The notes under the pieces were generated by a model that saw only the letters and a program-made list of their open reading frames with translations, ran no database searches and was not told the origin of the DNA. The translations under genes were made by a program, and so were the position numbers. DNA of 41,221 nucleotides from the NCBI GenBank assembly GCA_027307195.1, contig DAHUXL010000261.1:1-41221 (forward strand). The letters run 5' to 3'. Each line of letters opens with the position of its first letter. Within the stretch, counting starts at the first letter, position 1. Below are positions 24,995 to 34,373 of this stretch, in pieces. The DNA comes from Rhodanobacter sp. (GTDB lineage: Bacteria > Pseudomonadota > Gammaproteobacteria > Xanthomonadales > Rhodanobacteraceae).

Positions 24995-25663
24995 ATGTCC
25001 GTTACATCCGGCGCGCTGATCCCGCGCTACAGCTTCGGCGACGAACTGGCCAGCAGTGTCATCCACGGCGTCGGCATCGTGCTCAGCATTGCCGGGTTGG
25101 CCATGCTGGTGGCGTTTGCGGCGCTGCATGGCAATGCGCTCACCGTGGTTGCCTGCGCGGTGTTCGGCAGTTCGCTGGTGCTGCTGTACACCGCCTCGAC
25201 GCTGTACCACTCGATTTCCGTCGCCGCCGCCAAGCCGGCCTTGCGCGCACTCGATCACATTGCGATCTATGTGCTGATCGCTGGCACCTATACCCCGTTC
25301 ACCCTGATCGCGCTGCCCGGCGCCTGGGGCTGGAGCCTGTTCGTGTCGGTGTGGGCGTTGGCGCTGGTCGGCAGCGCGTTGGAGCTGGGTCTGCTCAAGC
25401 GTTACCACAAGCTGGCCGTGCTGCTGTACGTGGGCATGGGCTGGATTGGCATGATCGCGTTCAAGCCGCTCAGCGAACATCTGCAGACCGGCGGCATGCT
25501 GTTGCTGATCGGCGGCGGCGTGGCCTATACGCTGGGCGTGCCGTTCTATCTGTGGCGACGGCTGCCGTATCACCACGCGCTGTGGCACGTGTTCGTGCTG
25601 GCCGGGAGCGTGCTGCATTTCCTCGCCGTGCTGCTGTACGTGATTCCCGACGCGCGGGCATGA
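24995..25663 (+). CDS. trhA: PAQR-type membrane protein, hemolysin III family (TrhA)
   Basis: A 222-residue protein with seven hydrophobic segments of the hemolysin III/TrhA family (YqfA in E. coli). Conserved residues are present: STLYHSI (His near residue 70), LDHIAIYVLIAGTYTP (Asp-His near residue 88), and HALWHVFVLAGSVLHF near the C-terminus, which bind a metal in PAQR proteins. Members are involved in membrane fluidity homeostasis; direct cell lysis is not established for most. AGGAG lies 7 bases before the ATG. Its stop overlaps the start of the next gene in an ATGA. Confidence 0.9.
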   Translation: MSVTSGALIPRYSFGDELASSVIHGVGIVLSIAGLAMLVAFAALHGNALTVVACAVFGSSLVLLYTASTLYHSISVAAAKPALRALDHIAIYVLIAGTYTPFTLIALPGAWGWSLFVSVWALALVGSALELGLLKRYHKLAVLLYVGMGWIGMIAFKPLSEHLQTGGMLLLIGGGVAYTLGVPFYLWRRLPYHHALWHVFVLAGSVLHFLAVLLYVIPDARA

Positions 25664-26037
25664 GCACGCCGGCCGCACTCGATGCCATGCGTGGCGAGCT
25701 CGAGGACGCGGCCGCGCATCTGGGCAAGCTGCACGACCTGCGTTTCAAGCCGATGTTCGGCGGCCTGATGGCGTGGCTCGACGAAAAGCCGTGTGCATGG
25801 CTGACGTCCGCTGGACTGGCGTTGAAACTCGCTCCCTCCGATCAGCTGGCGCTGTTGCAGATCGCGGGCACGTCGCGGCTGATTGCCAAGTCGGGTGCGG
25901 CGCCGAGCCGGCACTACATCGTGCTGCCCGCTTCAATCAGTCGCGATACCGTGCAACTCGCCGGCTGGCTGGCGAAGCATGCCGAGGGTGCGGTGAGTCG
26001 ACGTCCCCTCGCGGCGCCGCCACGACGTCGCCGCTGA
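25660..26037 (+). CDS. TfoX/Sxy family N-terminal domain protein
   Basis: A 125-residue protein resembling the N-terminal domain of TfoX/Sxy, a regulator of competence in other gammaproteobacteria. The LRFKPMFGGLMAWLDEKPCAW segment matches the domain's KxMFGxxg-like core. The C-terminal TfoX domain is absent and the protein ends in a basic tail (PPRRRR). Its ATG overlaps the trhA stop by four bases (ATGA), so the two are translated together. A regulatory role is not proven. Confidence 0.82.
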   Translation: MSTPAALDAMRGELEDAAAHLGKLHDLRFKPMFGGLMAWLDEKPCAWLTSAGLALKLAPSDQLALLQIAGTSRLIAKSGAAPSRHYIVLPASISRDTVQLAGWLAKHAEGAVSRRPLAAPPRRRR

Positions 26038-26081
26038 CGCCACGCGCGGCGACGGCCACCAGGCCCTCGCCGCATGGGCAA

Positions 26082-27854
26082 TCAAGGCTTCTGGCGAGCT
26101 GGCACGAATTGCGTGCGCACCGCTTCAGCGAGCTGTTCCGGTGGCAGCAGTCCCTGGCCGATCACGAAATCGTTGAACGCCATCCGGTCGAACTTCGGTC
26201 CCAGTGCCAGCTCGGTGTCCAGCCGCAATTGCTGCAGGCGCATGTAGCCGTAGAAATACGCAGTAGCCTGGCCCGGGGAATCGAACGTGTAACGGTCGAT
26301 CTCCTGCCGCGCCAGCGCCTCGGACAGGCCGACGTCGTGGACGAGGATGTCGTGCGCGCGTTCCGGCGTGATCAGGCCCAGGTTGAGCATCGGGTCGAGC
26401 CAGGCGCGCGCCGCGCGCATCAGCCGGTACTGCAGGGCCACGAACTGGCCGGCCGGCGGTTCGTACGGCAGCGTCTCGGCCTCGGCGTACAGAGCCCAGC
26501 CCTCCACGTTGACGCTGTTGAAAGCGAACAGGCTGCGCGCCAGCGACACGCCGCGCTCGACCATCGCGGCGAACTGCAGCTCATGGCCCGGGCGCCCCTC
26601 GTGTGCGGTGAGCGTCCACGCTGCTGCCTTGAAGGTGAAGTCGTCGTAGGCCTGGCTCTTCTCGCCATCCTTGCCCGGGTTGCCCATGGTCAGCACGAAC
26701 GTGCCCTGCTCGCCATGGTTGTTGACGAACGGCGGCGGGTCCATGTGCGGCGCAGGGATCTGTGCCGCCTCCGCCTCCGACGCCAGGCGCATCTGCATCT
26801 TGCGCTGCGGCAGGGTGACAATGCGTTCGCGGCGGATGATCTGCTCGATCCGGCCAAGCACCTCGTGGTACCACGGCACCACCTGATCCTTGCCGAGCTG
26901 CTGCTTCTTCAGCGCCTTCATCACGTCGCGGTAGTCGGTGGCATCGATGCCCTGGGCCTTCGCCACTGTCGGTGCCAGCACCTGCAGCATGCCGCGCAGT
27001 TCGACGTATTCCAGCTGCGCCTGCTTCATCAGCTCCTGCGGCGGAATGTCGATGCCGACCTGGCGGAGGTTGTACGCGTACAGCGGTTCGGGCAGACGGA
27101 AATCGGTGCGCGCGCGCGGCAGCACGGTGCTGCGTACCCAGCCGTCGTATGCCTTCAATTGCGCGTCGAGCGCATCGAGTGCAGCCTTGCCATCGGCGTT
27201 GTCCAGCTTGTACTTGGCGAACAGCTGGCGGATGCCGTCGGCGTAACGCCGGGTGTCCGCCAGCTTCTGCTCCACTTCGCCCTTGTAGGGACCGAGAAGT
27301 GCCTTGTCCCCGAGTTTGGCGGTGGTCTGTGCTTTCGCCAGTTCGGTGATCGGCGTGCAGCCAGGGGCCTTGCCGACATAGCACTGCAACCGCTTCAGCG
27401 CGGATGGACGGCGCGTGGCGGCCACATCGTCCTTCAGCAATCCGAACTCGCCGTTGAAGATCAGCTGGCCGACGTCGTTGTACGGCAGCATGTATTTGTC
27501 GTTGAGGTCGATGCCCTCGATCTGTTCGTCGGCTGCCTTGATCAGGATCTGTAGATCCTGCCGCACGTTGACGTCCTTCTCCGTGGCCAACAGCGCCTGC
27601 AGCTTCGTCTTCGCGGCGACCAGCGCGGCGCGTGAACGTTCGTCGGCGCCGGGCCTGAGATCGGCGACCTTGTCGTCGTAACCGGCCACGCCGAGCTGCG
27701 AGGCCGATTCCGGACTGAAGCGGACGATCTCGTCGAGCAGGATCTGTGAATCGGCATTGCTGCGTGCGATCCAGGCCGGTGGCGTGGTCTGCGCATGCAG
27801 CGGAACGGTCGTGATCAGTGTGGCAGCAAGGGCAAAGGCAACGCGTCTGTACAT
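26082..27854 (-). CDS. DUF885 family secreted metallopeptidase-like protein
   Basis: A 590-residue protein with a signal peptide (residues 1-21, ending LHA). The DUF885 family mark HEGRPGHELQ (His and Glu near residues 428-434) is present and, with EGWALYAEAETLPY further on, looks like a gluzincin zinc site in which the two His and a later Glu bind zinc. The GGGAG-like ribosome binding site (GGGAG) lies about eight bases before the ATG at 27854. The protein is full length for the family. The substrate is unknown; peptidase activity is an inference from motifs. Confidence 0.85.
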   Translation of the reverse strand: MYRRVAFALAATLITTVPLHAQTTPPAWIARSNADSQILLDEIVRFSPESASQLGVAGYDDKVADLRPGADERSRAALVAAKTKLQALLATEKDVNVRQDLQILIKAADEQIEGIDLNDKYMLPYNDVGQLIFNGEFGLLKDDVAATRRPSALKRLQCYVGKAPGCTPITELAKAQTTAKLGDKALLGPYKGEVEQKLADTRRYADGIRQLFAKYKLDNADGKAALDALDAQLKAYDGWVRSTVLPRARTDFRLPEPLYAYNLRQVGIDIPPQELMKQAQLEYVELRGMLQVLAPTVAKAQGIDATDYRDVMKALKKQQLGKDQVVPWYHEVLGRIEQIIRRERIVTLPQRKMQMRLASEAEAAQIPAPHMDPPPFVNNHGEQGTFVLTMGNPGKDGEKSQAYDDFTFKAAAWTLTAHEGRPGHELQFAAMVERGVSLARSLFAFNSVNVEGWALYAEAETLPYEPPAGQFVALQYRLMRAARAWLDPMLNLGLITPERAHDILVHDVGLSEALARQEIDRYTFDSPGQATAYFYGYMRLQQLRLDTELALGPKFDRMAFNDFVIGQGLLPPEQLAEAVRTQFVPARQKP

Positions 27855-27923
27855 ACGGTTTCTCCCGGGGACGACCCAGACTAGGTGCGCCTGCCTCCGG
27901 CTGCCATGTGCCAAAGGTCGACC

Positions 27924-28406
27924 CTAGCCGAACAGCATTGCCACAGCGAACAAGCCGACCATCACGAACGACAGCACCAGTTTGATCAGCGTGCCCAACA
28001 GCAGGCCCAGCCAGGTGCCGACGCCGACATGTGCCGAGCGCAGCACGCTGGTGCCGGAGGCAAGCTCACCGCCAAGCGCGCCGAGGAACGGCCCGAACAG
28101 CAGGCCGCGGATGCCGAAAAACATCCCGACCAAGGTGCCCAGGCTGGCGCCCCACAGGGCCAGCCTGCTGGCACCGACACGTTTGGCGCCGAGCGTGCTG
28201 GCGACGAAATCCACGATCACGCCCACGGCACCCAGGGTGCCGATGATCAGCAGCCACCACAGGCCGAGATGGCGGTAATCGTCCACTGCGGCGACAAGCC
28301 ATATGCCGCCGAAGATCATCGGGATGCCGGGTAGCGACGGCAGCACGGCGCCGGCCAGGCCGCCAACGATCAGCAGCGCAGCGAGCACGTACAACGCGAT
28401 GTCCAT
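27924..28406 (-). CDS. DUF456 family membrane protein
   Basis: A 160-residue, very hydrophobic protein with about four or five membrane segments, two of which enclose the family's glycine-rich loops (GLAGAVLPSLPGIPMIFGG and GALGGELASGT). This matches DUF456 proteins. A TTG one codon upstream (28409) is a possible alternative. It follows the ferredoxin reductase by about 97 bases and the DUF885 gene is downstream on the same strand. Function is unknown. Confidence 0.85.
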   Translation of the reverse strand: MDIALYVLAALLIVGGLAGAVLPSLPGIPMIFGGIWLVAAVDDYRHLGLWWLLIIGTLGAVGVIVDFVASTLGAKRVGASRLALWGASLGTLVGMFFGIRGLLFGPFLGALGGELASGTSVLRSAHVGVGTWLGLLLGTLIKLVLSFVMVGLFAVAMLFG

Positions 28407-28503
28407 CAAGGGAATTCCTGTTGCCGGGACAAGGCCGCCATGGTTGGCAGCATTTCAGGAGTTCGTGGATTGCGCCAGTCCATGCTTGCCGGCGCGATGC
28501 TGC

Positions 28504-29280
28504 TCACTTCTCGACGAACGCCCGTTCGATGACGTAGTCACCCGGCTCGCGCGTGCGCGGCGAGGCCTGGAAGCCGCGGCCGTCAAGCAGGGCGCACAGG
28601 TCGTCCAGCATCACCGGACTGCCGCACAGCATCACGCGGTCGGTGGCGGGATTCAGTGGCGGCAGGCCGATCGCCTCGCTCATCACGCCATCGACGATCG
28701 CATCGGTGATGCGGCCGCGATGCTTGAACGGCTCGCGCGTCACCGTGGGGTAATAGATCAGTTTCTCGCGTACCAGTTCACCGAGGTATTCGTGCTGCGG
28801 CAACTCGTGTTCGAGGTAGTCGGCATAGGCGAGATCATTGATATGGCGCACGCCATGGGCCAGCACGATCCTGTCGAAGCGTTCGTAGGTGTCCGGGTCG
28901 CGGATGATGCTCATGAACGGTGCCAGCCCGGTGCCGGTGCCGAGCAGATACAGGTGTTTGCCGGGCTTGAGGTCGTTCAACACCAGCGTGCCGGTGGGCT
29001 TGCGCGTGACGATCAGCGGATCGCCGGGCTTGAGATGCTGCAGGCGCGAAGTGAGCGGACCGTTGGCGACCTTGATCGAGAAGAACTCCAGATGCTCCTC
29101 CCAGTTCGCGCTGGCGATCGAATAGGCGCGCATCAGCGGACGGCCGTCGGTTTCCAGCCCGATCATCACGAACTGGCCGCTATCGAAGCGAAAGCCCGGA
29201 TCGCGCGTGGTGCGGAAGCTGAAGAGCGTGTCGTTCCAGTGCTGCACGTCGATCACGTGCTCGGTTGCCATTGCCACCAT
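28504..29280 (-). CDS. fpr: Ferredoxin--NADP reductase
   Basis: A 258-residue flavoenzyme that shuttles electrons between NADPH and ferredoxin or flavodoxin in the cytoplasm. The FAD site is RAYSIASANWEE (RxYS motif, near residues 51-62). The NADPH side is YLLGTGTGLAPFMSIIRDP (near residues 111-129) and MLCGSPVMLDDL (near residue 220). The C-terminal residues VEK resemble the short tail of the bacterial subclass, as in E. coli Fpr. An ATG at 29271 is a possible alternative. It is transcribed away from dusA. Confidence 0.9.
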   Translation of the reverse strand: MVAMATEHVIDVQHWNDTLFSFRTTRDPGFRFDSGQFVMIGLETDGRPLMRAYSIASANWEEHLEFFSIKVANGPLTSRLQHLKPGDPLIVTRKPTGTLVLNDLKPGKHLYLLGTGTGLAPFMSIIRDPDTYERFDRIVLAHGVRHINDLAYADYLEHELPQHEYLGELVREKLIYYPTVTREPFKHRGRITDAIVDGVMSEAIGLPPLNPATDRVMLCGSPVMLDDLCALLDGRGFQASPRTREPGDYVIERAFVEK

Positions 29281-29501
29281 GGTGGTTGTCGTCTCAAAGT
29301 CGTGCCGGATCGGCAAAAGTATCGCGCGGCGGGCCATCCGGCTGGGTCGAAGGCAGGACTCGCGGGGAGGGTGGCATTGCCACGGTGCCTTGCGAGTGCC
29401 GGTACGGGCGCGGCGACATGTGCGCCTGAGGATACGCGAGCGGGCGTGGGCGCGCTTGCGCCAGCGTCGCGCGTGGAGAGGAGCGACGAGCCGTCAAGCC
29501 T

Positions 29502-29507
29502 TACAAT
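29502..29507 (+). promoter_or_regulatory. Probable -10 box of dusA, very close to the start codon
   Basis: TACAAT ends six bases before the dusA ATG at 29514. No ribosome binding site lies between. If the box is used, transcription would begin at or near the start codon and the message would be leaderless. There is no good -35 match 17 bases upstream. Confidence 0.4.
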
Positions 29508-29513
29508 GGCAGC

Positions 29514-30518
<1,005 letters not shown>

Positions 30519-30600
30519 CAGCAGACGGTCATCCGGTCAGTATTCAGGCCAGATTGCCTACGCTGGGCGTGCCGGTCAGTGCCGGGCGGAATCTTCACGC

Positions 30601-30927
30601 ATGACAACGCACAAAAACTTCATCCCTGTTCTGTTGGTATCTCTGCTGCTGGGCGTGGTGGTGACGGTTTCGGCGCAGTCGCTGGCTGCGCCGGGGGTGA
30701 CGCTGGACCAGGCGGTGGTCAAGATACAGCAGGAGACCGGCGGCAGGGTGCTGTCGGCCAAGCAGCGTGGAATCGGGCGCCGGCAGGAATACCGCATCAA
30801 GGTACTCACGCCGGATGGTCATGTGCGGGAGATGGTGGTTTCCTCCGAGGCGAGCAAGAATCCGGTTTCGACACCGTCAACCAAGAATCCGCCCGGCAAG
30901 AATCCGGGCAGCAAGGAGAAACACTGA
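30601..30927 (+). CDS. Exported PepSY domain protein
   Basis: A 108-residue protein with a signal peptide or membrane anchor (residues 9-27). The central PepSY segment (VTLDQAVVKIQQETGGRVLSA, then a strand VLTPDGHVREMVV) is visible, followed by a basic tail rich in Ser, Lys and Pro (residues 80-108). Such small PepSY proteins are common beside PhoP/PhoQ-type operons in Xanthomonadales. Its stop and the ATG of the response regulator share a base (TGATG). It may modulate the sensor in the periplasm; this is inference. Confidence 0.75.
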   Translation: MTTHKNFIPVLLVSLLLGVVVTVSAQSLAAPGVTLDQAVVKIQQETGGRVLSAKQRGIGRRQEYRIKVLTPDGHVREMVVSSEASKNPVSTPSTKNPPGKNPGSKEKH

Positions 30928-31619
30928 TGCGCATCCTGTTGGTGGAGGACGAGGCGCCGTTGCGCGAGACGCTGGCGGCACGCCTGAAGCGGGACGGTTT
31001 TGCGGTGGACGCAGCGCAGGATGGCGAGGAGGGCATCTACCTCGGCCGCGAGGTGCCGTTCGATCTGGCGATCATCGACCTGGGCCTGCCGAAGATGTCC
31101 GGGATGGATCTGGTCAAGGCGTTGCGCGAGGCCGGCCAGCGTTATCCGATCCTGATCCTGACCGCACGCGGCAGCTGGCAGGACAAGGTCGAGGGGCTGA
31201 AGTACGGCGCCGACGATTACCTGGTAAAACCATTTCACGTCGAGGAACTGCTGGCGCGCATCAACGCGCTGGTACGACGCGCCAGCGGCTGGTCAAAGCC
31301 GATCCTGGCCTGCGGCATGATCAAGCTGGACACCACAGCGCAGACGGTGACCGTGGAAGGCAAACTGGTCGATCTGACCAGCTACGAATACAAGGTGCTG
31401 GAATACCTGATGCTGCACGCCGGCGAGCTGGTCTCCAAGGCCGATCTCACCGAGCACATTTACCAGCAGGATTTCGACCGCGATTCCAACGTGCTCGAAG
31501 TGTTCATCGGCCGGTTGCGGCGCAAGCTCGATCCGGAAGGCACCCTCAAACCCATCGAGACGGTACGTGGACGCGGATACCGCTTTGCCATCCCGCGCAC
31601 TGACGGCGACGACGAATAA
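30927..31619 (+). CDS. phoP: PhoP-like OmpR-family response regulator
   Basis: A 230-residue two-component regulator. The receiver domain (residues 1-115) has the acid pocket ED (8-9), the phosphoacceptor Asp51 in IIDLGLP and the conserved Lys99 in VKPFH. The C-terminal winged helix (residues 125-222) shows EYKVLEYLMLHAGELVSKADL and VFIGRLRRKLDPEGTLKPIETVRGRGYRF, typical of OmpR/PhoP. AAGGAGA lies before the ATG. It overlaps the upstream PepSY gene by one base, and the sensor gene follows at once. The target set probably includes envelope genes, as in PhoP of enteric bacteria, which is inference. Confidence 0.88.
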   Translation: MRILLVEDEAPLRETLAARLKRDGFAVDAAQDGEEGIYLGREVPFDLAIIDLGLPKMSGMDLVKALREAGQRYPILILTARGSWQDKVEGLKYGADDYLVKPFHVEELLARINALVRRASGWSKPILACGMIKLDTTAQTVTVEGKLVDLTSYEYKVLEYLMLHAGELVSKADLTEHIYQQDFDRDSNVLEVFIGRLRRKLDPEGTLKPIETVRGRGYRFAIPRTDGDDE

Positions 31620-31629
31620 TGAGTCGTCG

Positions 31630-33021
31630 GTGTCGCCGCGCCGTCCGCTGTCACTGGCGGCGCGCGCGGCGATCGCCACCGGCTTCGTACTGGCCGGCTT
31701 TCTGGGGCTGGTCGGGCTGACCCTGTCGCAAGCGAACAAGGAGCGCGCATTGAGCGCGCTGCATGATCGGCTGCAGAATTTCGCCATTGCGTACATCACC
31801 AATACCGAAGTCAATCGCTACGGCAACAAATTGTTGCCGCCCAGCGACACCTTGCCGGACCCGAAATTCTCGCAACCCGGCTCCGGGTTGTACGCGGTGG
31901 CCGTGGGTGAGTATGGGTACCACTGGCAGTCGAATTCGGCGATCGGCCGCGACTTCAGTTTCCTGAAAATGCTGGAGCCGGGGCGGAGCCAGTTCATCGG
32001 CCCGATCGACACGCGCATGGGGCGGCTGTACTACTACAGCTACGGAGTGGCGCTCGATACCGATGAGAAGGGCGACAAATGGGTGCGGCTCACCATGACG
32101 GTGGCGCAGACCGAAGAGCAGTTCGAAGGCGCGAATGCGGCGTTCAACCATTCACTGGTGATCTGGCTGTCGATCCTCGGCGTGATGCTGATCGTCCTGC
32201 AGCTGCTGCTGCTGCGCTGGAGCCTCACTCCGCTGCGCAAGGTGGCCAGCGACATGAGTCGGGTCGAGAACGGCGACAGTGAGCAGCTGGACAGCCAGTA
32301 CCCGCTGGAGCTGACCGGCCTGACCGAACGCATCAATGTGTTCATCACCAACGAACGCGAGCAGCGCACCCGGTACCGGCACACGCTGGCCGATCTGGCG
32401 CACAGCCTGAAGACGCCGTTGGCGGTGATCCGCTCGCAGCTGGAATCCACCACCGGGGATGAGCCGGCGCGGCGCGGCAGCGTGCTGGACCAGGTGCGGC
32501 GAATGAACGAGCTGGTCGCCTACCAGCTGTCGCGCGCCGCCACTTCCGGTCGGCAGACCTTTGCCAGTGCGGTGCCAATCGCCGGTCACGCCGAGGATCT
32601 GGTGCAGAGTCTGGAGAAGGTCTATGCGGCCAAGAACGTGCTGTGCGAATTCGATATCGAGGACGGCGCAGTGTTCTACGGCGAGCAGGGTGACCTGCTG
32701 GAGCTGATGGGCAACCTGCTGGAAAACGCGTTCAAGTGGGCCGGTCACCGCGTGCTGCTGGTGGTGAAGATGCGGCCGCAACCCGGTCGGCAGCGGTCGG
32801 GTCTGAGTCTGAGCGTGGAAGACGATGGTCCGGGCATCGCTGCCGAGAAGATCGAGATGGTGTTGCAACGTGGCGTGCGCGGCGACGAGCGGGTGCAGGG
32901 CCACGGCATCGGCCTGTCGATCGTGCAGGACATCGTGCATGCCTATCAGGGGGAGCTGGTGGTCGACCGCTCGCCGGAATTCGGCGGCGCCCGCTTCAGC
33001 GTGACTCTGGCGGCAAGCTGA
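31630..33021 (+). CDS. phoQ: PhoQ-like sensor histidine kinase
   Basis: A 463-residue membrane sensor from the GTG chosen here. A first membrane helix (residues about 8-33), a periplasmic sensing part (residues 34-175) and a second helix (about 176-200) lead to a HAMP-like linker, a dimerisation helix with the H-box LAHSLKTPLAVIRSQLE (His near 258), and the ATPase part with NLLENAFKWA, EDDGPGI and GHGIGLSI. An upstream GTG at 31567 would add 21 residues that overlap the phoP end; neither start has a strong ribosome binding site. The gene is cotranscribed with phoP. Confidence 0.85.
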   Translation: MSPRRPLSLAARAAIATGFVLAGFLGLVGLTLSQANKERALSALHDRLQNFAIAYITNTEVNRYGNKLLPPSDTLPDPKFSQPGSGLYAVAVGEYGYHWQSNSAIGRDFSFLKMLEPGRSQFIGPIDTRMGRLYYYSYGVALDTDEKGDKWVRLTMTVAQTEEQFEGANAAFNHSLVIWLSILGVMLIVLQLLLLRWSLTPLRKVASDMSRVENGDSEQLDSQYPLELTGLTERINVFITNEREQRTRYRHTLADLAHSLKTPLAVIRSQLESTTGDEPARRGSVLDQVRRMNELVAYQLSRAATSGRQTFASAVPIAGHAEDLVQSLEKVYAAKNVLCEFDIEDGAVFYGEQGDLLELMGNLLENAFKWAGHRVLLVVKMRPQPGRQRSGLSLSVEDDGPGIAAEKIEMVLQRGVRGDERVQGHGIGLSIVQDIVHAYQGELVVDRSPEFGGARFSVTLAAS

Positions 33022-33039
33022 GTCGCCTTGTGCGAACGT

Positions 33040-33822
33040 TCAGCGCGAGCGGCAGAAGCCCGGCGGCTCGCAACCTTCCGCGGGCGAACGACCATAGAAC
33101 GCTACCAGCAGATCGGCGATCGCCGGTTCCGCTTCGCGCAGCAGCGCCGGCTGCGAGTAGTGCAGTTCGCTGACCACGGCGAAATACTCGCTGGCGCTTT
33201 CAGTCGCGTAATGGTCGATCGGGCTGTCGTGGCTGTTCGCGAGGCGGTCATAGGCCAGCTGGAATTGCTCGATCCAGCGTCGCCGCGGGATATCGACCAG
33301 CGGCGGCACGCCATCGGGTGGGCCGTCGAGCATGTCCAGCTTGTGAGCCATCTCGTGCACGACCACGTTGTAGCCGTCCCACGGCTGCTCCAGGTCCAGC
33401 TGAACATCGGCCAGGGACAGTACCAGCGGACCGTGTTCCCATGCCTCGCCGATCCGTACCTCGTCGCCTTCGGTGACGACGCCGGTGCGGTCATCGTGAT
33501 GACTGCGGCGCACCTTGAATTCGCCCGGATAGATCAGTATCTCGCGCCAGCCGCGCAAGCTGGCGGCGCCTTGCTGCAGCGCCGGCAGACAGGCCTGCAT
33601 GGCAATCAGCAACCGCCAGTAGTCGTCGAGTACGGCACCTGCCAGCGCATGAAAATTTTTGCGGGCGAGGAACAATGCGGCCAACCGGCGCAGCTGGGAT
33701 TGCCGATCGGGATCCAGTCGACGTGCCAGCGGGCAGCCAGTCAGCGCGCGCCGCCACAATGAGTCGGCAATGGGCGCAGGTTCGAAACGTGCCCGCAGCG
33801 ATTGCCACCACCCCCCGGGCAT
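33040..33822 (-). CDS. mtfA: MtfA family zinc peptidase
   Basis: A 260-residue protein of the MtfA family. In E. coli MtfA binds the glucose repressor Mlc and is a zinc peptidase. The zinc site is VVVHEMAHKLDMLDG (HExxH at residues 156-160) with the third Glu in SASEYFAV, as in the MtfA family. The order of parts (start MPGGWWQSLRARFE, then LIYPGEFKV) matches the family. It follows the small exported gene with 11 bases between, on the same strand, and converges with phoQ. Its client in this organism is unknown. Confidence 0.87.
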   Translation of the reverse strand: MPGGWWQSLRARFEPAPIADSLWRRALTGCPLARRLDPDRQSQLRRLAALFLARKNFHALAGAVLDDYWRLLIAMQACLPALQQGAASLRGWREILIYPGEFKVRRSHHDDRTGVVTEGDEVRIGEAWEHGPLVLSLADVQLDLEQPWDGYNVVVHEMAHKLDMLDGPPDGVPPLVDIPRRRWIEQFQLAYDRLANSHDSPIDHYATESASEYFAVVSELHYSQPALLREAEPAIADLLVAFYGRSPAEGCEPPGFCRSR

Positions 33823-33833
33823 GACGCCGAGTG

Positions 33834-34160
33834 CTACTGGATTGATCCAGGCAGCAGCGATTGCCAGCCCAGATGCGGCCGACGGGTTGGCACCGGTGCG
33901 GAGGAGCCGCCGCCGGAGTGATCGTTGCCGTTGCTTGACGTGCCGCTGGAGCTGTCGCTGTTGTTGGTCGAGGGACAATCGCGATTCAGTCCCAGCGCAT
34001 CGCCGCCACTGCTGGTATTGCCGTCGTGCGGGCTGGCACTGTCGAGCGTCGCGCGAGGGGCCGCGCTGTCCACATCCTGGGTTTCCAGACTCGCCGCGGC
34101 GGCACTGCCGATGCCGGCAATGCACAAGGCGCAACCGATAAACCAATGAGTGGCACGCAT
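33834..34160 (-). CDS. Small exported low-complexity protein
   Basis: A 108-residue protein with a signal peptide (residues 1-22, ending SAAAA). The rest is low-complexity and rich in Ser, Asn, Gly and Asp (for example NNSDSSSGTSSNGNDHSGGG). It has no recognised domain. The ATG at 34160 has AGGGAG ten bases upstream. It ends 11 bases before the mtfA start, so the two are likely cotranscribed. It may be a disordered envelope peptide. The upstream gap toward birA carries that gene's promoter on the other strand. Confidence 0.6.
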   Translation of the reverse strand: MRATHWFIGCALCIAGIGSAAAASLETQDVDSAAPRATLDSASPHDGNTSSGGDALGLNRDCPSTNNSDSSSGTSSNGNDHSGGGSSAPVPTRRPHLGWQSLLPGSIQ

Positions 34161-34286
34161 GGCGATCGAACTCCCTGACCCGCAAGCGAAGACCCGGATC
34201 CTCTCAGAAACACTGGCGCCGTGCCAGTGCTGCCGTTTTGACCGTTGCCATGCGACCGTGCATGCCGCACGACGAGCCAGCCGGGC

Positions 34287-34292
34287 TAAAAT
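34287..34292 (+). promoter_or_regulatory. Probable -10 box of the birA transcript
   Basis: TAAAAT lies six bases before an ATG at 34299 that opens a short frame leading into birA. No good -35 match is seen 17 bases upstream. The spacing equals that at dusA. Confidence 0.4.
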
Positions 34293-34298
34293 CCGCCG

Positions 34299-34373
34299 AT
34301 GCCCATTCTGCTCCGCTTCCCCCTTTCCCATTGCCATCGGCTGGCGATGGCCTCCGCGTCTGGGACCGGCTGA
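34299..34373 (+). CDS. Putative 24-codon upstream reading frame coupled to birA
   Basis: A short frame of 24 codons plus stop begins with an ATG six bases after a -10-like TAAAAT. It would read MPILLRFPLSHC and end with TGA at 34371-34373. The last base of the TGA is the first base of the birA ATG (TGATG). No ribosome binding site precedes birA, so ribosomes could reach it by termination and reinitiation after this short frame. It has two histidines near one cysteine and no known motif. It is too short to be certain, and the promoter is not proven, so this is a proposal from position alone. Confidence 0.4.
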   Translation: MPILLRFPLSHCHRLAMASASGTG

